This document shows positions 31,650 through 40,541 of a DNA stretch of 64,000 nucleotides, piece after piece. Numbering within the stretch: position 1 is the stretch's first letter; each line of letters opens with the position of its first letter. A program made the position numbers and the translations under genes. The stretch is from SpSt-501 sp037481615 (GTDB lineage: Bacteria; Desulfobacterota; Desulfobacteria; Desulfobacterales; SpSt-501). The notes under the pieces were generated by a model that saw nothing but the letters and a program-made list of their open reading frames with translations, had not been told where the DNA came from and ran no database searches. The stretch is taken from assembly GCA_037481615.1 (NCBI GenBank), contig JBBFLI010000023.1; one strand, written 5' to 3'.

Positions 31650-33155
31650 ATGCGGAAATTTGCGCTCACGGCCCTGCTCCTGGCCGCGGTGTTCCCCGCG
31701 CGCCTCTCTTTCGCCGCGGCACCGGTCAGCCCGGCGACCGAGAGCTGCCTCGACTGCCACCGCCAGATCCACCCCGGGATCGTGGCCGACTGGGAAAAAA
31801 GCCGCCACGCCCGGGTCACGCCGGCCGAGGCGCTGGCGGCCCGGGGGTCGGCCCGCAGGCTCTCGGCAAGCGCGGTCCCCGCCGCGCTCGAAGGCCACGC
31901 CGTGGGCTGCGCCGAGTGCCACGGGCTGCGGCCCGGGGAGCACGCCGACACCTTCGAGCACAACGGCTTCGACATCCACCTGGTCGTCAGCCCGGGCGAC
32001 TGCCGCACCTGCCACCCCGAGGAGGCCTCCCAGTACGCCGAGAACCTCATGTCCCGTGCCTACGGCAATCTCGCCGGAAACCCCGTTTTCGCCGACCTCG
32101 AACACACGATTTTGGGGCGCATCCGGACCGGCCGGAGCCAGGTCGTGATCGAGCCCGCCGCCGAGCCGACCCGGGCCGAGGGCTGCTACTCTTGCCACGG
32201 CACGAAGCTCAAGGTCGCCGGCAGGCAGTCCCGCGCCACCGAGCTCGCCGGCGAGCTTGAGTTTCCGGTGATCGAGGGCTGGCCGAACCAGGGCGTGGGC
32301 CGCGTGAACCTGGACGGGACCCTCGGTTCCTGCGCCGCCTGCCACACGCGGCACCTCTTTTCGGTGAAGACCGCCCGCAAGCCTCACACCTGCAAGGAGT
32401 GCCACATCGGGCCCGATGTCCCGGCCTTCAAGGTCTACGAGGCGAGCAAGCACGGGAACCTCTTCTCCACCCACGCCGCGGAGTGGGACTTCGCACGCGT
32501 GCCCTGGACCGTGGGCCGGGATTTTACCGCCCCGACCTGCGCCGTCTGCCATGTAAGCGCACTCGTCACCCCGGAAGGCGAGACCGTGGCGCGGAGAACC
32601 CACCGCATGAACGACCGGCTCCCGTGGCGGATCTTCGGCCTGGTCTACGCCCACCCTCACCCCCTCTCCCCGGACACGACGGTCATCCGCAACGCGGCCG
32701 GGATGCCGCTCCCGACCGACCTCTCCGGGAAACCGGCCGAGGGCTTCCTGATCGGCCGGGAGGAGATGGAGCGGCGCCGCGCGACGCTCCAGGCGGTCTG
32801 TCTCTCCTGCCACGGCAGCTCCTGGGTGAACGGCTTCTGGGCGCGCTTCGAACACACGATCGCCGAGACGAACACCAAAACCCGCGATGCGACGGCCGTC
32901 CTCGAAGAGATCTGGAAGGCGGGGCTCGCCGCCGGGCCCCCGCGCGGGGCAAGCCCCTTCGATGAGCCGATCGAGCGCCGTTGGGCCGATGTCTGGCTCA
33001 TCTACGCGAACACGATCCGTTTCGCCTCGGCCATGGCCGGGGGGGGCGACTACGGGGTCTTCGCCGACGGCCGTCACCGCCTGAACCAGGCGATCGCCGC
33101 GCTCGACGAGTGGCGCCGCGAACGCCTGAAGGCCAAGACCCCGGCGAAACCGTGA
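31650..33155 (+). CDS. Octaheme c-type cytochrome, hydroxylamine-oxidoreductase-like
   Basis: 501 residues. Signal peptide MRKFALTALLLAAVFPARLS, then eight CxxCH heme sites: CLDCH (33), CAECH, CRTCH, CYSCH, CAACH, CKECH, CAVCH, CLSCH. HAO-family blocks are visible around heme 5-6 (WPNQGVGRVNLDGTLGSC, HIGPDVPAFKVYEASKHGN). It is periplasmic. The family oxidises hydroxylamine or, in anaerobes, more often reduces nitrite, NO or hydroxylamine. The gene is solitary, with no quinol-oxidising partner adjacent, so direction is undecided. ATG 31650 after CCGGAGGAGG. Confidence 0.9.
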   Translation: MRKFALTALLLAAVFPARLSFAAAPVSPATESCLDCHRQIHPGIVADWEKSRHARVTPAEALAARGSARRLSASAVPAALEGHAVGCAECHGLRPGEHADTFEHNGFDIHLVVSPGDCRTCHPEEASQYAENLMSRAYGNLAGNPVFADLEHTILGRIRTGRSQVVIEPAAEPTRAEGCYSCHGTKLKVAGRQSRATELAGELEFPVIEGWPNQGVGRVNLDGTLGSCAACHTRHLFSVKTARKPHTCKECHIGPDVPAFKVYEASKHGNLFSTHAAEWDFARVPWTVGRDFTAPTCAVCHVSALVTPEGETVARRTHRMNDRLPWRIFGLVYAHPHPLSPDTTVIRNAAGMPLPTDLSGKPAEGFLIGREEMERRRATLQAVCLSCHGSSWVNGFWARFEHTIAETNTKTRDATAVLEEIWKAGLAAGPPRGASPFDEPIERRWADVWLIYANTIRFASAMAGGGDYGVFADGRHRLNQAIAALDEWRRERLKAKTPAKP

Positions 33156-33180
33156 ACGGGGGAACCCCGCGGGTCGGCCC

Positions 33181-34560
33181 ATGACGCTCCCCGGCATCCC
33201 CGCCGGCCGCATCCAGCGGCTGAACGACCGGCCGCCCGGCCGCGGCCGCTTCGTCCTCTACTGGATGCAGCAATCCCAGCGCGCGGAGGAAAACCCCGCG
33301 CTCGAGTTCGCGGCCGCCGAGGCGAACCGCCTCGCGCTGCCGCTCGTCGTCGCCTTCGGCCTGACCGACGACTACCCGGAGGCGAACCTCCGGCATTACG
33401 CCTTCCTGCTCGAGGGGTTGAGCGAGACCGCCCGCAGCCTCGCGCGCCGCGGGATCGGTTTCGTGCTGCGCCGCGGCTCGCCGCCCGAGGTGGCGCTCGC
33501 CGTCGGCCGCGAGGCGGCCCTCCTCGTCTGCGATCGGGGCTATCTTCGCCACCAGCGCGCTTGGCGAAGGCATGTAGCGCGCGAGGCCGCCTGCCCCGTC
33601 GTCCAGGTCGAGGGCGATGTCGTCGTCCCCGTGGAGGAGGCCTCCGGCAAGGCCGAGATCGGGGCGCGCACGCTGAGACCGCGGATCCGCAGGCTGCTCG
33701 ACGCCCACCTCGAACTGCCGCCCGTCGTCGCCCTCGAGCAGCCGGCGCGGGGCCTGCGGCTCGAGGGGCTCGAGGCGCGCGACCCCGCGGCGCTGCTCGC
33801 CGCACTTTCCATCGACCGGCGGGTCCCCCCCGTGCCGCGCTTCTTCCGCGGGGGGACGGCCGAGGCGAAGCGCCGCTTCGCGCGTTTCGTCCGCGAGCGG
33901 CTGGCTCGGTACGCCGCGAACCGCAACCAGCCCCAGACCGACGACGTCTCCGCGATCAGCCCCTACCTCCACTTCGGTCAGGTTTCGCCCGTGTGGCTGG
34001 CTCTCGCCGTGCGCGAGGCCGACGTACCGGGAGCGGCTCGCGAGGCCTTTCTCGAGGAGCTGATCGTGCGCCGCGAGCTCGCCTGCAACTTCGTCTTCTA
34101 CCGGGAGGACTACGACCGCTTCCGCGTGATCCCCGACTGGGCCTGGAAAAGCCTCCGGCTCCACCGCCGCGACCCGCGGCCACACCGCTACACGGACGCC
34201 GAGCTCGAGAACGCCCGCACCCACGACCCCTACTGGAACGCCGCGATGCGCGAGATGGTCTGCACGGGCTTCCTGCACAACGCGATGCGCATGTACTGGG
34301 GAAAGAAAATCCTCGAGTGGTCGGAAGACCCCGAAGAGGGCTTCGTGCGGACGCTCGCCTTGAACAACCGCTGGTTCCTCGACGGTCGCGACCCCAACTC
34401 CTACGCCGGCGTGGCCTGGATCTACGGCATGCACGACCGCGCCTGGCCCGAGCGGCCGATCTACGGCAAGGTGCGCACGATGACCGCCTCCGGGCTCGAG
34501 CGCAAGTGCGACATCGCGGCCTACGTGCGCAAGGTGGAGCGGCGGTGCGCGGGCGGGTGA
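33181..34560 (+). CDS. phr: Class II CPD photolyase
   Basis: 459 residues. Class II features: RFVLYWMQQSQRAEENPALEFA near the N-terminus, RRELACNFVFYREDYDRF, WAWKSLRLHRRDPRPHRYT, MVCTGFLHNAMRMYWGKKILEW and LNNRWFLDGRDPNSYAGVAW. It repairs cyclobutane pyrimidine dimers with light and FAD. It overlaps the second photolyase downstream, so the two make a repair operon. Confidence 0.93.
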   Translation: MTLPGIPAGRIQRLNDRPPGRGRFVLYWMQQSQRAEENPALEFAAAEANRLALPLVVAFGLTDDYPEANLRHYAFLLEGLSETARSLARRGIGFVLRRGSPPEVALAVGREAALLVCDRGYLRHQRAWRRHVAREAACPVVQVEGDVVVPVEEASGKAEIGARTLRPRIRRLLDAHLELPPVVALEQPARGLRLEGLEARDPAALLAALSIDRRVPPVPRFFRGGTAEAKRRFARFVRERLARYAANRNQPQTDDVSAISPYLHFGQVSPVWLALAVREADVPGAAREAFLEELIVRRELACNFVFYREDYDRFRVIPDWAWKSLRLHRRDPRPHRYTDAELENARTHDPYWNAAMREMVCTGFLHNAMRMYWGKKILEWSEDPEEGFVRTLALNNRWFLDGRDPNSYAGVAWIYGMHDRAWPERPIYGKVRTMTASGLERKCDIAAYVRKVERRCAGG

Positions 34561-36134
34561 AGAACCCCCCGGGCGCGCGGGGCGAGCCGGCCCCCGCGAC
34601 CCACGCGGTGCGCCTGGTTCTCGGCGACCAGCTGAACCCGGCCCACTCCTGGTTTTCGCGGCCCGACCCGGGGGTGCTCTATGTCCTGATGGAGGTGCGC
34701 CAGGAGACCGATTACGTCAAGCACCATGTCCAGAAGGTGGCCGCCTTCTTCGCCGCCATGCGCGCCTTCGCCCGGCACCTCGCCGCCCGCGGCCACCGCG
34801 TGGAGTACATCCCGCTCGACGACCCGCGGAACACACAGCGCATCCCCGAGAACCTGCGCCGCATCCTCGCCCGCGAGCGGGCCGGCCGCTTCGAGTACCT
34901 TCTGCCCGACGAGCTGCGCCTCGACCGCGAGCTCGCCCGATTCGCCGCCGCCCTCGACATCCCCGCCGCGGCGCACGACACCGAGCATTTCCTGACCGGG
35001 CGCGCGGAGCTCTCGCGGTTCTTCCGGGGCGGCCGGCGCTTTCTGCTCGAGTCGTTCTACCGCCACCTGCGCCGGCGCTTTGCGATCCTGCTTTCGCCCG
35101 ACGGCCGACCCGCGGGCGGCGCCTGGAACTTCGACCGCGAAAACCGCCGGCCCTACGACGGCCGCGTTCCCGTGCCGGCGCCGCTCCTCTTCGAAAACGA
35201 CGTGCGGCCGATTCTCGCCACGATCCGCGACTGCGGCGTCCGAACCTTCGGGGAGATCGACCCCGCCCGGCTCCCCTGGCCGGTCGACCGCGGCCAGGCG
35301 GAGCGGCTGCTCGCCCACTTCATCGAAAAGGGGCTCCCCCGTTTCGGCACCTACCAGGACGCGATGAGCCTCGAGCACTGGGCGCTGTTCCACAGCCGGC
35401 TCTCGTTTGCCCTCAACGTGAAGCTCCTCCACCCCCGGGAGGTGATCCGGGCGGCGGTCGACGCCCACGAGGCGGACCCGGCGCGGGTCGGGATCGCCCA
35501 GGTCGAGGGTTTCGTGCGCCAGATCCTCGGCTGGCGGGAGTACATGCGGGGGGTCTACTGGGCGCTCATGCCGGAGTTGGAGAAGATGAACGCCCTCGGC
35601 CACGACCGGCCGCTTCCCGCCTTCTACTGGACCGGCGAGACGGGGATGCGCTGTGTCGCCGCCGTCGTGCGCCAGTCCCTCGAGCGCGCCTGGGCGCACC
35701 ACATCCAGCGGCTGATGGTCACCGGGAATTTCGCGTTGCTCGCCGGCGTGCACCCCGACGAGGTGGACGCCTGGTACCTCGGCATCTACATCGACGCCAT
35801 CCAGTGGGTGGAACTGCCGAACACGCGCGCCATGAGCCAGTTCGCCGACGGCGGCCGGGTGGCGACCAAGCCCTACGTCTCCGCGGCGAACTACCTCCGC
35901 CGGATGAGCGACTACTGCGACGCCTGCCGCTACGACCCGGCGCGGCGCACGGGGGGCGAGGCCTGCCCCTTCAACGCCCTCTACTGGGACTTTTTTTCCC
36001 GCCACCGCGGGAAGCTCGCCCGCAACCCGCGCCTTTCCCTCGTCTACCGCAGCCTGGACCGGATGGCGCCGGCCGAGAGGCGCGCGCTGCTCGCCCACGC
36101 GGCAAGCCTGCGCGAAAGACTCGAAGGGCTCTGA
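34545..36134 (+). CDS. FeS-BCP class photolyase/cryptochrome (PhrB-like)
   Basis: 529 residues from GTG 34545, which has GGTGGAG upstream; GTG 34557 (GTGA overlap) is an alternative. N-terminal DPRP domain RLVLGDQLNPAHSWF with VKHHVQKVAAFFAAMR. The C-terminal FAD domain shows GWREYMRGVYW, HHIQRLMVTGNFALL and HPDEVDAWYLGIYIDAIQWVELPNTRAMSQFADGG, and cysteines for a [4Fe-4S] cluster (GMRCVAAV, YCDACRYDP, EACPFN). This class repairs (6-4) photoproducts. Next to the class II enzyme it gives the cell repair of both major UV lesions. Confidence 0.93.
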   Translation: MRGRVKNPPGARGEPAPATHAVRLVLGDQLNPAHSWFSRPDPGVLYVLMEVRQETDYVKHHVQKVAAFFAAMRAFARHLAARGHRVEYIPLDDPRNTQRIPENLRRILARERAGRFEYLLPDELRLDRELARFAAALDIPAAAHDTEHFLTGRAELSRFFRGGRRFLLESFYRHLRRRFAILLSPDGRPAGGAWNFDRENRRPYDGRVPVPAPLLFENDVRPILATIRDCGVRTFGEIDPARLPWPVDRGQAERLLAHFIEKGLPRFGTYQDAMSLEHWALFHSRLSFALNVKLLHPREVIRAAVDAHEADPARVGIAQVEGFVRQILGWREYMRGVYWALMPELEKMNALGHDRPLPAFYWTGETGMRCVAAVVRQSLERAWAHHIQRLMVTGNFALLAGVHPDEVDAWYLGIYIDAIQWVELPNTRAMSQFADGGRVATKPYVSAANYLRRMSDYCDACRYDPARRTGGEACPFNALYWDFFSRHRGKLARNPRLSLVYRSLDRMAPAERRALLAHAASLRERLEGL

Positions 36135-36201
36135 GCCCGCTCGGCGAAGGCCGAGCCCGGCAGGGGAAGAATGCGTCCGGGCGGGCTTTCCCGAAAGCGG
36201 G

Positions 36202-36738
36202 CTATCGGCGGAGGTTCCCGCGGGGGAGGACGGGAGCCCGGGCGGCACGCAGGATGAGGAAGCCGCGCCGGAGGGCGAACACGAGGAAGGCGGCGAAGAA
36301 GAGGGCCGCATCGATCGGGTTGCTTTTGAGCGCCATGCGGGTCACCTCGCCCCAGCCGGTCGAGCCCTGCGAGAAGAAGACCGCGAGCGGCCAGAACCAG
36401 GAGACCCCGGAGGAGGAGAGCGCCCCGTCGGCGGCGACGTGCGAGACCACGAAAAGAAAGGCCGCGCCGAAACCGATCCGCGGCAGCCCCTTCCAGAGCG
36501 CGGCCGCACGGGCGTAGAGCAGGGCCGCAACGAGGGCGAAGAGCAGGCTGTGCGTCGGGCCGCGATGGAAGGCGCTCCCGTTCCAGGCCCACAGCAGGCC
36601 GAGGAAGACGTCGACGTCGGGGAGGTTCGCGAGCAGCGCGGCCGCCAGCGGGGTTTTCCAGTCTTCGAAGGCCGAGCGGTTCGTCACCCCCTCGTAGAGG
36701 GCGAGCCCGATCGCCGTGTGTCCCAGGGGCAGCGGCAT
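36202..36738 (-). CDS. DUF457/YdjM-type membrane metal-dependent hydrolase
   Basis: 178 residues with four or more hydrophobic helices. The metal-binding motif set is MPLPLGHTAIGLAL, LLANLPDVDVFLG, HRGPTHSLLFAL and FVVSHVAADG, i.e. His and Asp residues like E. coli YdjM. Catalytic activity of the family is not established. ATG 36738 after GAGGGAGGTTCACTCGGAAC. Solitary, convergent with the photolyase operon. Confidence 0.85.
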   Translation of the reverse strand: MPLPLGHTAIGLALYEGVTNRSAFEDWKTPLAAALLANLPDVDVFLGLLWAWNGSAFHRGPTHSLLFALVAALLYARAAALWKGLPRIGFGAAFLFVVSHVAADGALSSSGVSWFWPLAVFFSQGSTGWGEVTRMALKSNPIDAALFFAAFLVFALRRGFLILRAARAPVLPRGNLRR

Positions 36739-36957
36739 GTTCCGAGTGAACCTCCCTCCGCGGGGCGAAAACGCCCGCCCGCTTAGCCGGCGGGTATCCT
36801 GTGATTCCAGATTGCCGATTGCAGAATGCATGCCACCGGGCAAAAAGGGGGTGTTCCTTCGAATCCTTATTGATTTCAGGTGATTGTCATGTAGCGGGGC
36901 GGTGCGGAAAACGCGTCTGCCCGTTCATTGGGGATTTCCACTCCACTTCCGGGGAAA
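36739..36957. other. AT-richer intergenic gap
   Basis: Between the DUF457 gene and the cyd genes. Noticeably less GC-rich than the surroundings (for example around 36855-36890). No gene, terminator with a T tract or repeat is recognised. It should contain the DUF457 promoter. Confidence 0.4.
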
Positions 36958-37074
36958 TCATTTGCCCAGAGAGAAGAGCAGGCGCACCGCGCCCGCGAGG
37001 AGCAGCGCCGCGCACAGGCCTCCCGCCCAGAGGGCCGCAAACCAGGCCCATTGCCGCTTAGTAGCCGCTTTCAT
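36958..37074 (-). CDS. DUF2474 small subunit of cyanide-insensitive cytochrome bd oxidase
   Basis: 38 residues, MKAATKRQWAWFAALWAGG at the start, one transmembrane helix and a basic end (AVRLLFSLGK). The K/R-x-W-x-WF-x-x-LW-x-G pattern and its position directly after cydB match DUF2474, a CydX-like accessory of CIO-type oxidases. Its ATG lies inside the end of cydB (17 bp overlap), so it is translationally coupled. It is easily missed because of its size. Confidence 0.8.
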   Translation of the reverse strand: MKAATKRQWAWFAALWAGGLCAALLLAGAVRLLFSLGK

Positions 37075-38077
37075 GGGAGGCCTTGCCCCGAAAGACGAAG
37101 TAGCAGTAGGCCGTGTAGGCGAGCACGATCGGAAGCAGGATCAAGGTCCCGACGAGGAGCAGCGACTGCGAGGGTCCGGCGGCTGCGGCCTGGCGGAAGC
37201 TCACCTCGTAGGGCACGGCGTAGGGATAGAGGCTGATCCCCAGCCCCAGGTAGGCGGTGAGAAAGACCCCGATCGCGCAGAGGAAGGGCCGCACCTCGCG
37301 CTCCGATCCCAGGTCTTTCCAGATGAGCAGGATGAGAACGAGGCTCGCGGTGGGGATCGGGGCGAGATAGAAGAGGTTGGGCGGCGTCCACCACAGGGCG
37401 CGGATGTCGGGGTTGATGAACGGCATGCTCACGCTCACGATCGCCAGGAACACGGCCACCCAGCCGAGGCTGTAGGCCGCCGCCCGGCGGGCCCACTGCT
37501 GCGTCTGCTCGTCGGTCTTCATGACGAGCCAGGTCGCCCCCAGCAGGCCGTAGCCGAAGACGAGCGCCACCCCGGTCATCACGCTGTAGCCGTTCAACCA
37601 GTCGAAGGCGCCGCCGACGAAGCTCCGCCCCTCGACCGGCACCCCCTGGACCACGGCGCCGATGATCGTGCCCTGCATGAAGGCCGCGGTGAGGGAGCCG
37701 AAGTGGAAGGCCGTGTCCCAGAGGCCGCGTTTCCCCTCCGGCGCCTTGAAACGGAACTCGAAGGCGACCCCGCGGAAGATCAGCCCGAGCAGCATGGCGA
37801 TCACCGGGACGTAGAGGGCGGGCATGAGGATCGCGTAGGCGAGCGGAAAGGCGGCGAAGAGGCCGCCGCCGCCCAGGATCAGCCAGGTCTCGTTTCCGTC
37901 CCAGAACGGGGCGATCGAGTTCATCATGCGGTTGCGACAGGTCTCCGAGGGGGCGAAGGGGAAGAGGATCCCCACGCCCAGGTCGAAGCCGTCGAGGACG
38001 ATATAGAGCAGGACCGCGACCAGGATCAGTCCGTACCACACGAGCGGCAGGTCGACCAAGTGCTCCAGGCTGAACAT
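37058..38077 (-). CDS. cydB: Cytochrome bd-type quinol oxidase subunit II
   Basis: 339 residues, mostly transmembrane. Typical features: LVLVWYG-type start, VLLYIVLDGFDLGVGILFPF, WDGNETWLILGGGGLFAAFPLAYA, RGVAFEFRFKA, PYAVPYEVSFRQAAAA and a cytoplasmic C-terminal end. Partner of CydA in the oxygen-reducing quinol oxidase. 37 bp after cydA and overlapping the DUF2474 gene. Confidence 0.95.
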   Translation of the reverse strand: MFSLEHLVDLPLVWYGLILVAVLLYIVLDGFDLGVGILFPFAPSETCRNRMMNSIAPFWDGNETWLILGGGGLFAAFPLAYAILMPALYVPVIAMLLGLIFRGVAFEFRFKAPEGKRGLWDTAFHFGSLTAAFMQGTIIGAVVQGVPVEGRSFVGGAFDWLNGYSVMTGVALVFGYGLLGATWLVMKTDEQTQQWARRAAAYSLGWVAVFLAIVSVSMPFINPDIRALWWTPPNLFYLAPIPTASLVLILLIWKDLGSEREVRPFLCAIGVFLTAYLGLGISLYPYAVPYEVSFRQAAAAGPSQSLLLVGTLILLPIVLAYTAYCYFVFRGKASHESGY

Positions 38078-38114
38078 GGCGTGCCCCTTTCCTTGCTCCC
38101 GGCGGGTTCCGGTT

Positions 38115-39497
38115 TCAGGCCATCTCGGTGACGAGCGGCGGTTTGGGAAGGCCGTGATCGCCGTAGGTCGGCTCCTCGAGCGCCTGCGGCCCCTTGCCGA
38201 TCAACCGCAGGATGTAATAGCTGCCGGCGCCGAAGACGAAGGTGTAGACCCCGAGAAAGGCGATGAGCGAGACGGCGATCGGGGCGGCCGTGACCGGCGA
38301 GGTGCTCTCCGCCGTGCGCAGCACCCCGTAGACGATCCAGGGCTGGCGACCCACCTCGGTCACGAACCAGCCGGCCAGCACGGCGAGGAATCCCGCGGGG
38401 GTGAGGGCCATGCACCAGAGCTGGAAGGCGCGCGAATCGAAGAGCCGGCGGCGGAAATGGAGCACCACCGCGGCCGCACCGGTGGCGATCATGAGCAGCC
38501 CGAGCCCCACCATGATGCGAAAGGGCCAGAAGACCCAGGCGACCGGGGGCCGCTCCTCGCGCGGCCAGGCCTTCAGGCCCTTCACCTCCCCGTTCCAGTC
38601 GTGGGTGAGGATGAGGCTCGAGAGCTTGGGGATCTCGAGGCTGTAGAGGGTCTGCTCGCGCGCCTCGTCGGGCCAGCCGAAGAGGACGAGCGGCGCCCCG
38701 CGCCGGGTTTCCCAGAGGCCCTCCATGGCGGAGACCTTGACCGGCTGGTGCTCGAGGGTGTTCAGGCCGTGGAGGTCGCCGAAGACGAGCTGCAGCGGGG
38801 CGACGAAGACGGCCATGATCATCGCCATGCCGAGCATCACCCGGGCGTGTTTCCCGTGGCGGCCGCGGTAGAGGTACCAGGCGCCGATGCCCGCGACGGT
38901 GAAGGCCGTCGTGAGATAGGCCGCGGTCACCATGTGCACGAAGCGGTAGGGGAAGGAGGGGTTGAAGATGACCGCCAGCCACGAGGTGGGATGCAGCAGC
39001 CCGTCCTCGCTCACACGGAAGCCCGTCGGCGTCTGCATCCAGCTGTTGGCCGAGAGGATCCAGAAGGCCGACACCAGCGTGCCCGCGGCCACGATCACCG
39101 TCGAGGCGAAGTGCATCCCGCGGCTTACGCGGTTCCAGCCGAAGAGCATGATCCCGAGGAAGGAGGCCTCGAGGAAGAAGGCGGTCAGCACCTCGTAGCC
39201 GAGAAGGGGGCCGAGGACGTTTCCGCCGCGGTCGGCGAAGACCGACCAGTTGGTGCCGAACTGGAAGGAGAGAACGACCCCGGAGACCACCCCCATGCCG
39301 AAGGTCACGGCGAAGATCTTGACCCACATGCGGTAGACTTCGGCGTAGACGGGGTTCCCGGTGCGCAGCCAGCGCCACTCGAGGACCGCCAGCCAGCTCG
39401 CCAGCCCGATCGTGAAGGCGGGGAAGACGATGTGAAAGGATACCGTGAAGGCGAACTGGATGCGGGCGAGGAGCAGGGCGTCGAAGGCCTCGAACAT
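38115..39497 (-). CDS. cydA: Cytochrome bd-type quinol oxidase subunit I
   Basis: 460 residues, the heme-binding subunit. Visible: RIQFAFTVSFHIVFPAFTIG with the axial His, GTNWSVFADRGGNVLGPLLGYE, FLEASFLGIMLFGWNRV, FVHMVTAAY and the C-terminal EVGRQPWIVYGVLRT. The quinol-binding loop is short, as in the cyanide-insensitive (CIO) branch, and the DUF2474 gene supports this. The oxidase gives oxygen respiration at high affinity or oxygen protection. Confidence 0.95.
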   Translation of the reverse strand: MFEAFDALLLARIQFAFTVSFHIVFPAFTIGLASWLAVLEWRWLRTGNPVYAEVYRMWVKIFAVTFGMGVVSGVVLSFQFGTNWSVFADRGGNVLGPLLGYEVLTAFFLEASFLGIMLFGWNRVSRGMHFASTVIVAAGTLVSAFWILSANSWMQTPTGFRVSEDGLLHPTSWLAVIFNPSFPYRFVHMVTAAYLTTAFTVAGIGAWYLYRGRHGKHARVMLGMAMIMAVFVAPLQLVFGDLHGLNTLEHQPVKVSAMEGLWETRRGAPLVLFGWPDEAREQTLYSLEIPKLSSLILTHDWNGEVKGLKAWPREERPPVAWVFWPFRIMVGLGLLMIATGAAAVVLHFRRRLFDSRAFQLWCMALTPAGFLAVLAGWFVTEVGRQPWIVYGVLRTAESTSPVTAAPIAVSLIAFLGVYTFVFGAGSYYILRLIGKGPQALEEPTYGDHGLPKPPLVTEMA

Positions 39498-39555
39498 GGG
39501 TCACCTCGGGGAAGGAGACGTTTTGCGGGGGGGATGGCAACCGGTCCTCATGCGT

Positions 39556-39584
39556 GGTATGCAGCAATCCGCGGGAGGTGTCAA
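39556..39584 (-). promoter_or_regulatory. Promoter of cydAB
   Basis: Minus strand TTGACA (39584-39579), 17 bp spacer, CATACC (39561-39556), about 60 bp upstream of cydA. Confidence 0.6.
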
Positions 39585-39607
39585 GCCGCCTGCCGGGGGA
39601 GGATGCC

Positions 39608-39796
39608 GTGAGCGAAACGTCCGGAAAGACTGTGTATGTCCGTGTCCGCGACGGGGCGGGAAACGAGTTCGTCTGCCCGATCGAGGCCCTGAAAGACATC
39701 CGCGAGGTCCCCGAGGAGATCCTCGACCGCTGCGTCGACGACGCGACCGTGGGCCGTTACGCGGGAAACCTCCGGATCGAGCCGGACGGGGCCTGA
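39608..39796 (+). CDS. Small conserved-type hypothetical protein
   Basis: 62 residues from GTG 39608 with GGGGGAGGATGCC upstream. Sequence KTVYVRVRDGAGNEFVCPIE then a helix ALKDIREVPEEILDRCVDD; acidic, no signal or membrane segment, two Cys. Divergent from cydAB. The coding bias and strong ribosome-binding site support it as real, but I recognise no family. Confidence 0.65.
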   Translation: MSETSGKTVYVRVRDGAGNEFVCPIEALKDIREVPEEILDRCVDDATVGRYAGNLRIEPDGA

Positions 39797-39827
39797 TTCC
39801 GCCCCGCGGGGGGCGGCGGGGGGCGCC

Positions 39828-40529
39828 TCACAGGAAGGTCCTGAGGGCCCCCATCCCGCCGTCCACGCGCAGGATCTGCCCCGTGATCCAGCCCGCGGCC
39901 TCGGAGAGGAGAAAGACGGCGGCCTCGGCCACCTCGGCCGCGGAACCGATCCGCCGGAGGGGGTGCCGCTCGGCGGCGGCCTTGCGGCGCGCCCCGTCCT
40001 TGAGCAGGGGGGCGGCGAGCGGCGTATCCGTGAGCGAGGGGGCGACGGCGTTGACGCGGATCCGCGGGGCGAGCTCGGCGGCGAGCGCCCGGGTCAGCCC
40101 CTCGACGGCGCCCTTCGCGCCGGCGATCGAGGCGTGGAAGGGCATGCCGGTCCCCACGGCGACCGTGCTGAAGAGCACGACCGCCGCCCCGGCGCCGGAG
40201 GCCTTGAGCCGCGGCAGGGCGGCGCCGAGGACGCGGACCGCCCCGAGGTAGTTCACCTCGAGATCCTCGAGGAACTCCTCGCGCGTGAGCCGCGCGAAGG
40301 GTTTGAGCCGGATCGTGCCCGGGCAGTAGACGAGCCCGGCGAGCGCCTCGGGGAGGTGCTCCGGCGGCAGATCCTCCCGGGTGACATCGAGGGCGATGTG
40401 CTCGCTGCCCTCCGGGCCGGGCCGCCGGCCGGCGGCGAGCACGCGGGTTCCGGCGCGTTGCAGCCGGATCGCGATCTCGCGGCCGATGCCGGAGCTCGCC
40501 CCCACCACGAGAACCGTTCGTCCGTTCAT
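39828..40529 (-). CDS. Short-chain dehydrogenase/reductase lacking the catalytic Tyr
   Basis: 233 residues, classical SDR fold. Cofactor motif VVGASSGIGREIA, ALDVTRED, LVYCPGTI in place of NNAG, and FSTVAVGTGMPFHASIAGAKGAVEGLTRALA around the active site. The usual Tyr-x3-Lys reads Ile-x3-Lys (SIAGAK), so the normal catalytic Tyr is missing. The end (AGWITGQILRVDGGMGAL) is standard. It may use other chemistry or be non-catalytic. It precedes the epimerase downstream on the same strand by 12 bp. Confidence 0.85.
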   Translation of the reverse strand: MNGRTVLVVGASSGIGREIAIRLQRAGTRVLAAGRRPGPEGSEHIALDVTREDLPPEHLPEALAGLVYCPGTIRLKPFARLTREEFLEDLEVNYLGAVRVLGAALPRLKASGAGAAVVLFSTVAVGTGMPFHASIAGAKGAVEGLTRALAAELAPRIRVNAVAPSLTDTPLAAPLLKDGARRKAAAERHPLRRIGSAAEVAEAAVFLLSEAAGWITGQILRVDGGMGALRTFL

Positions 40530-40541
40530 CGATCTCCTCCT

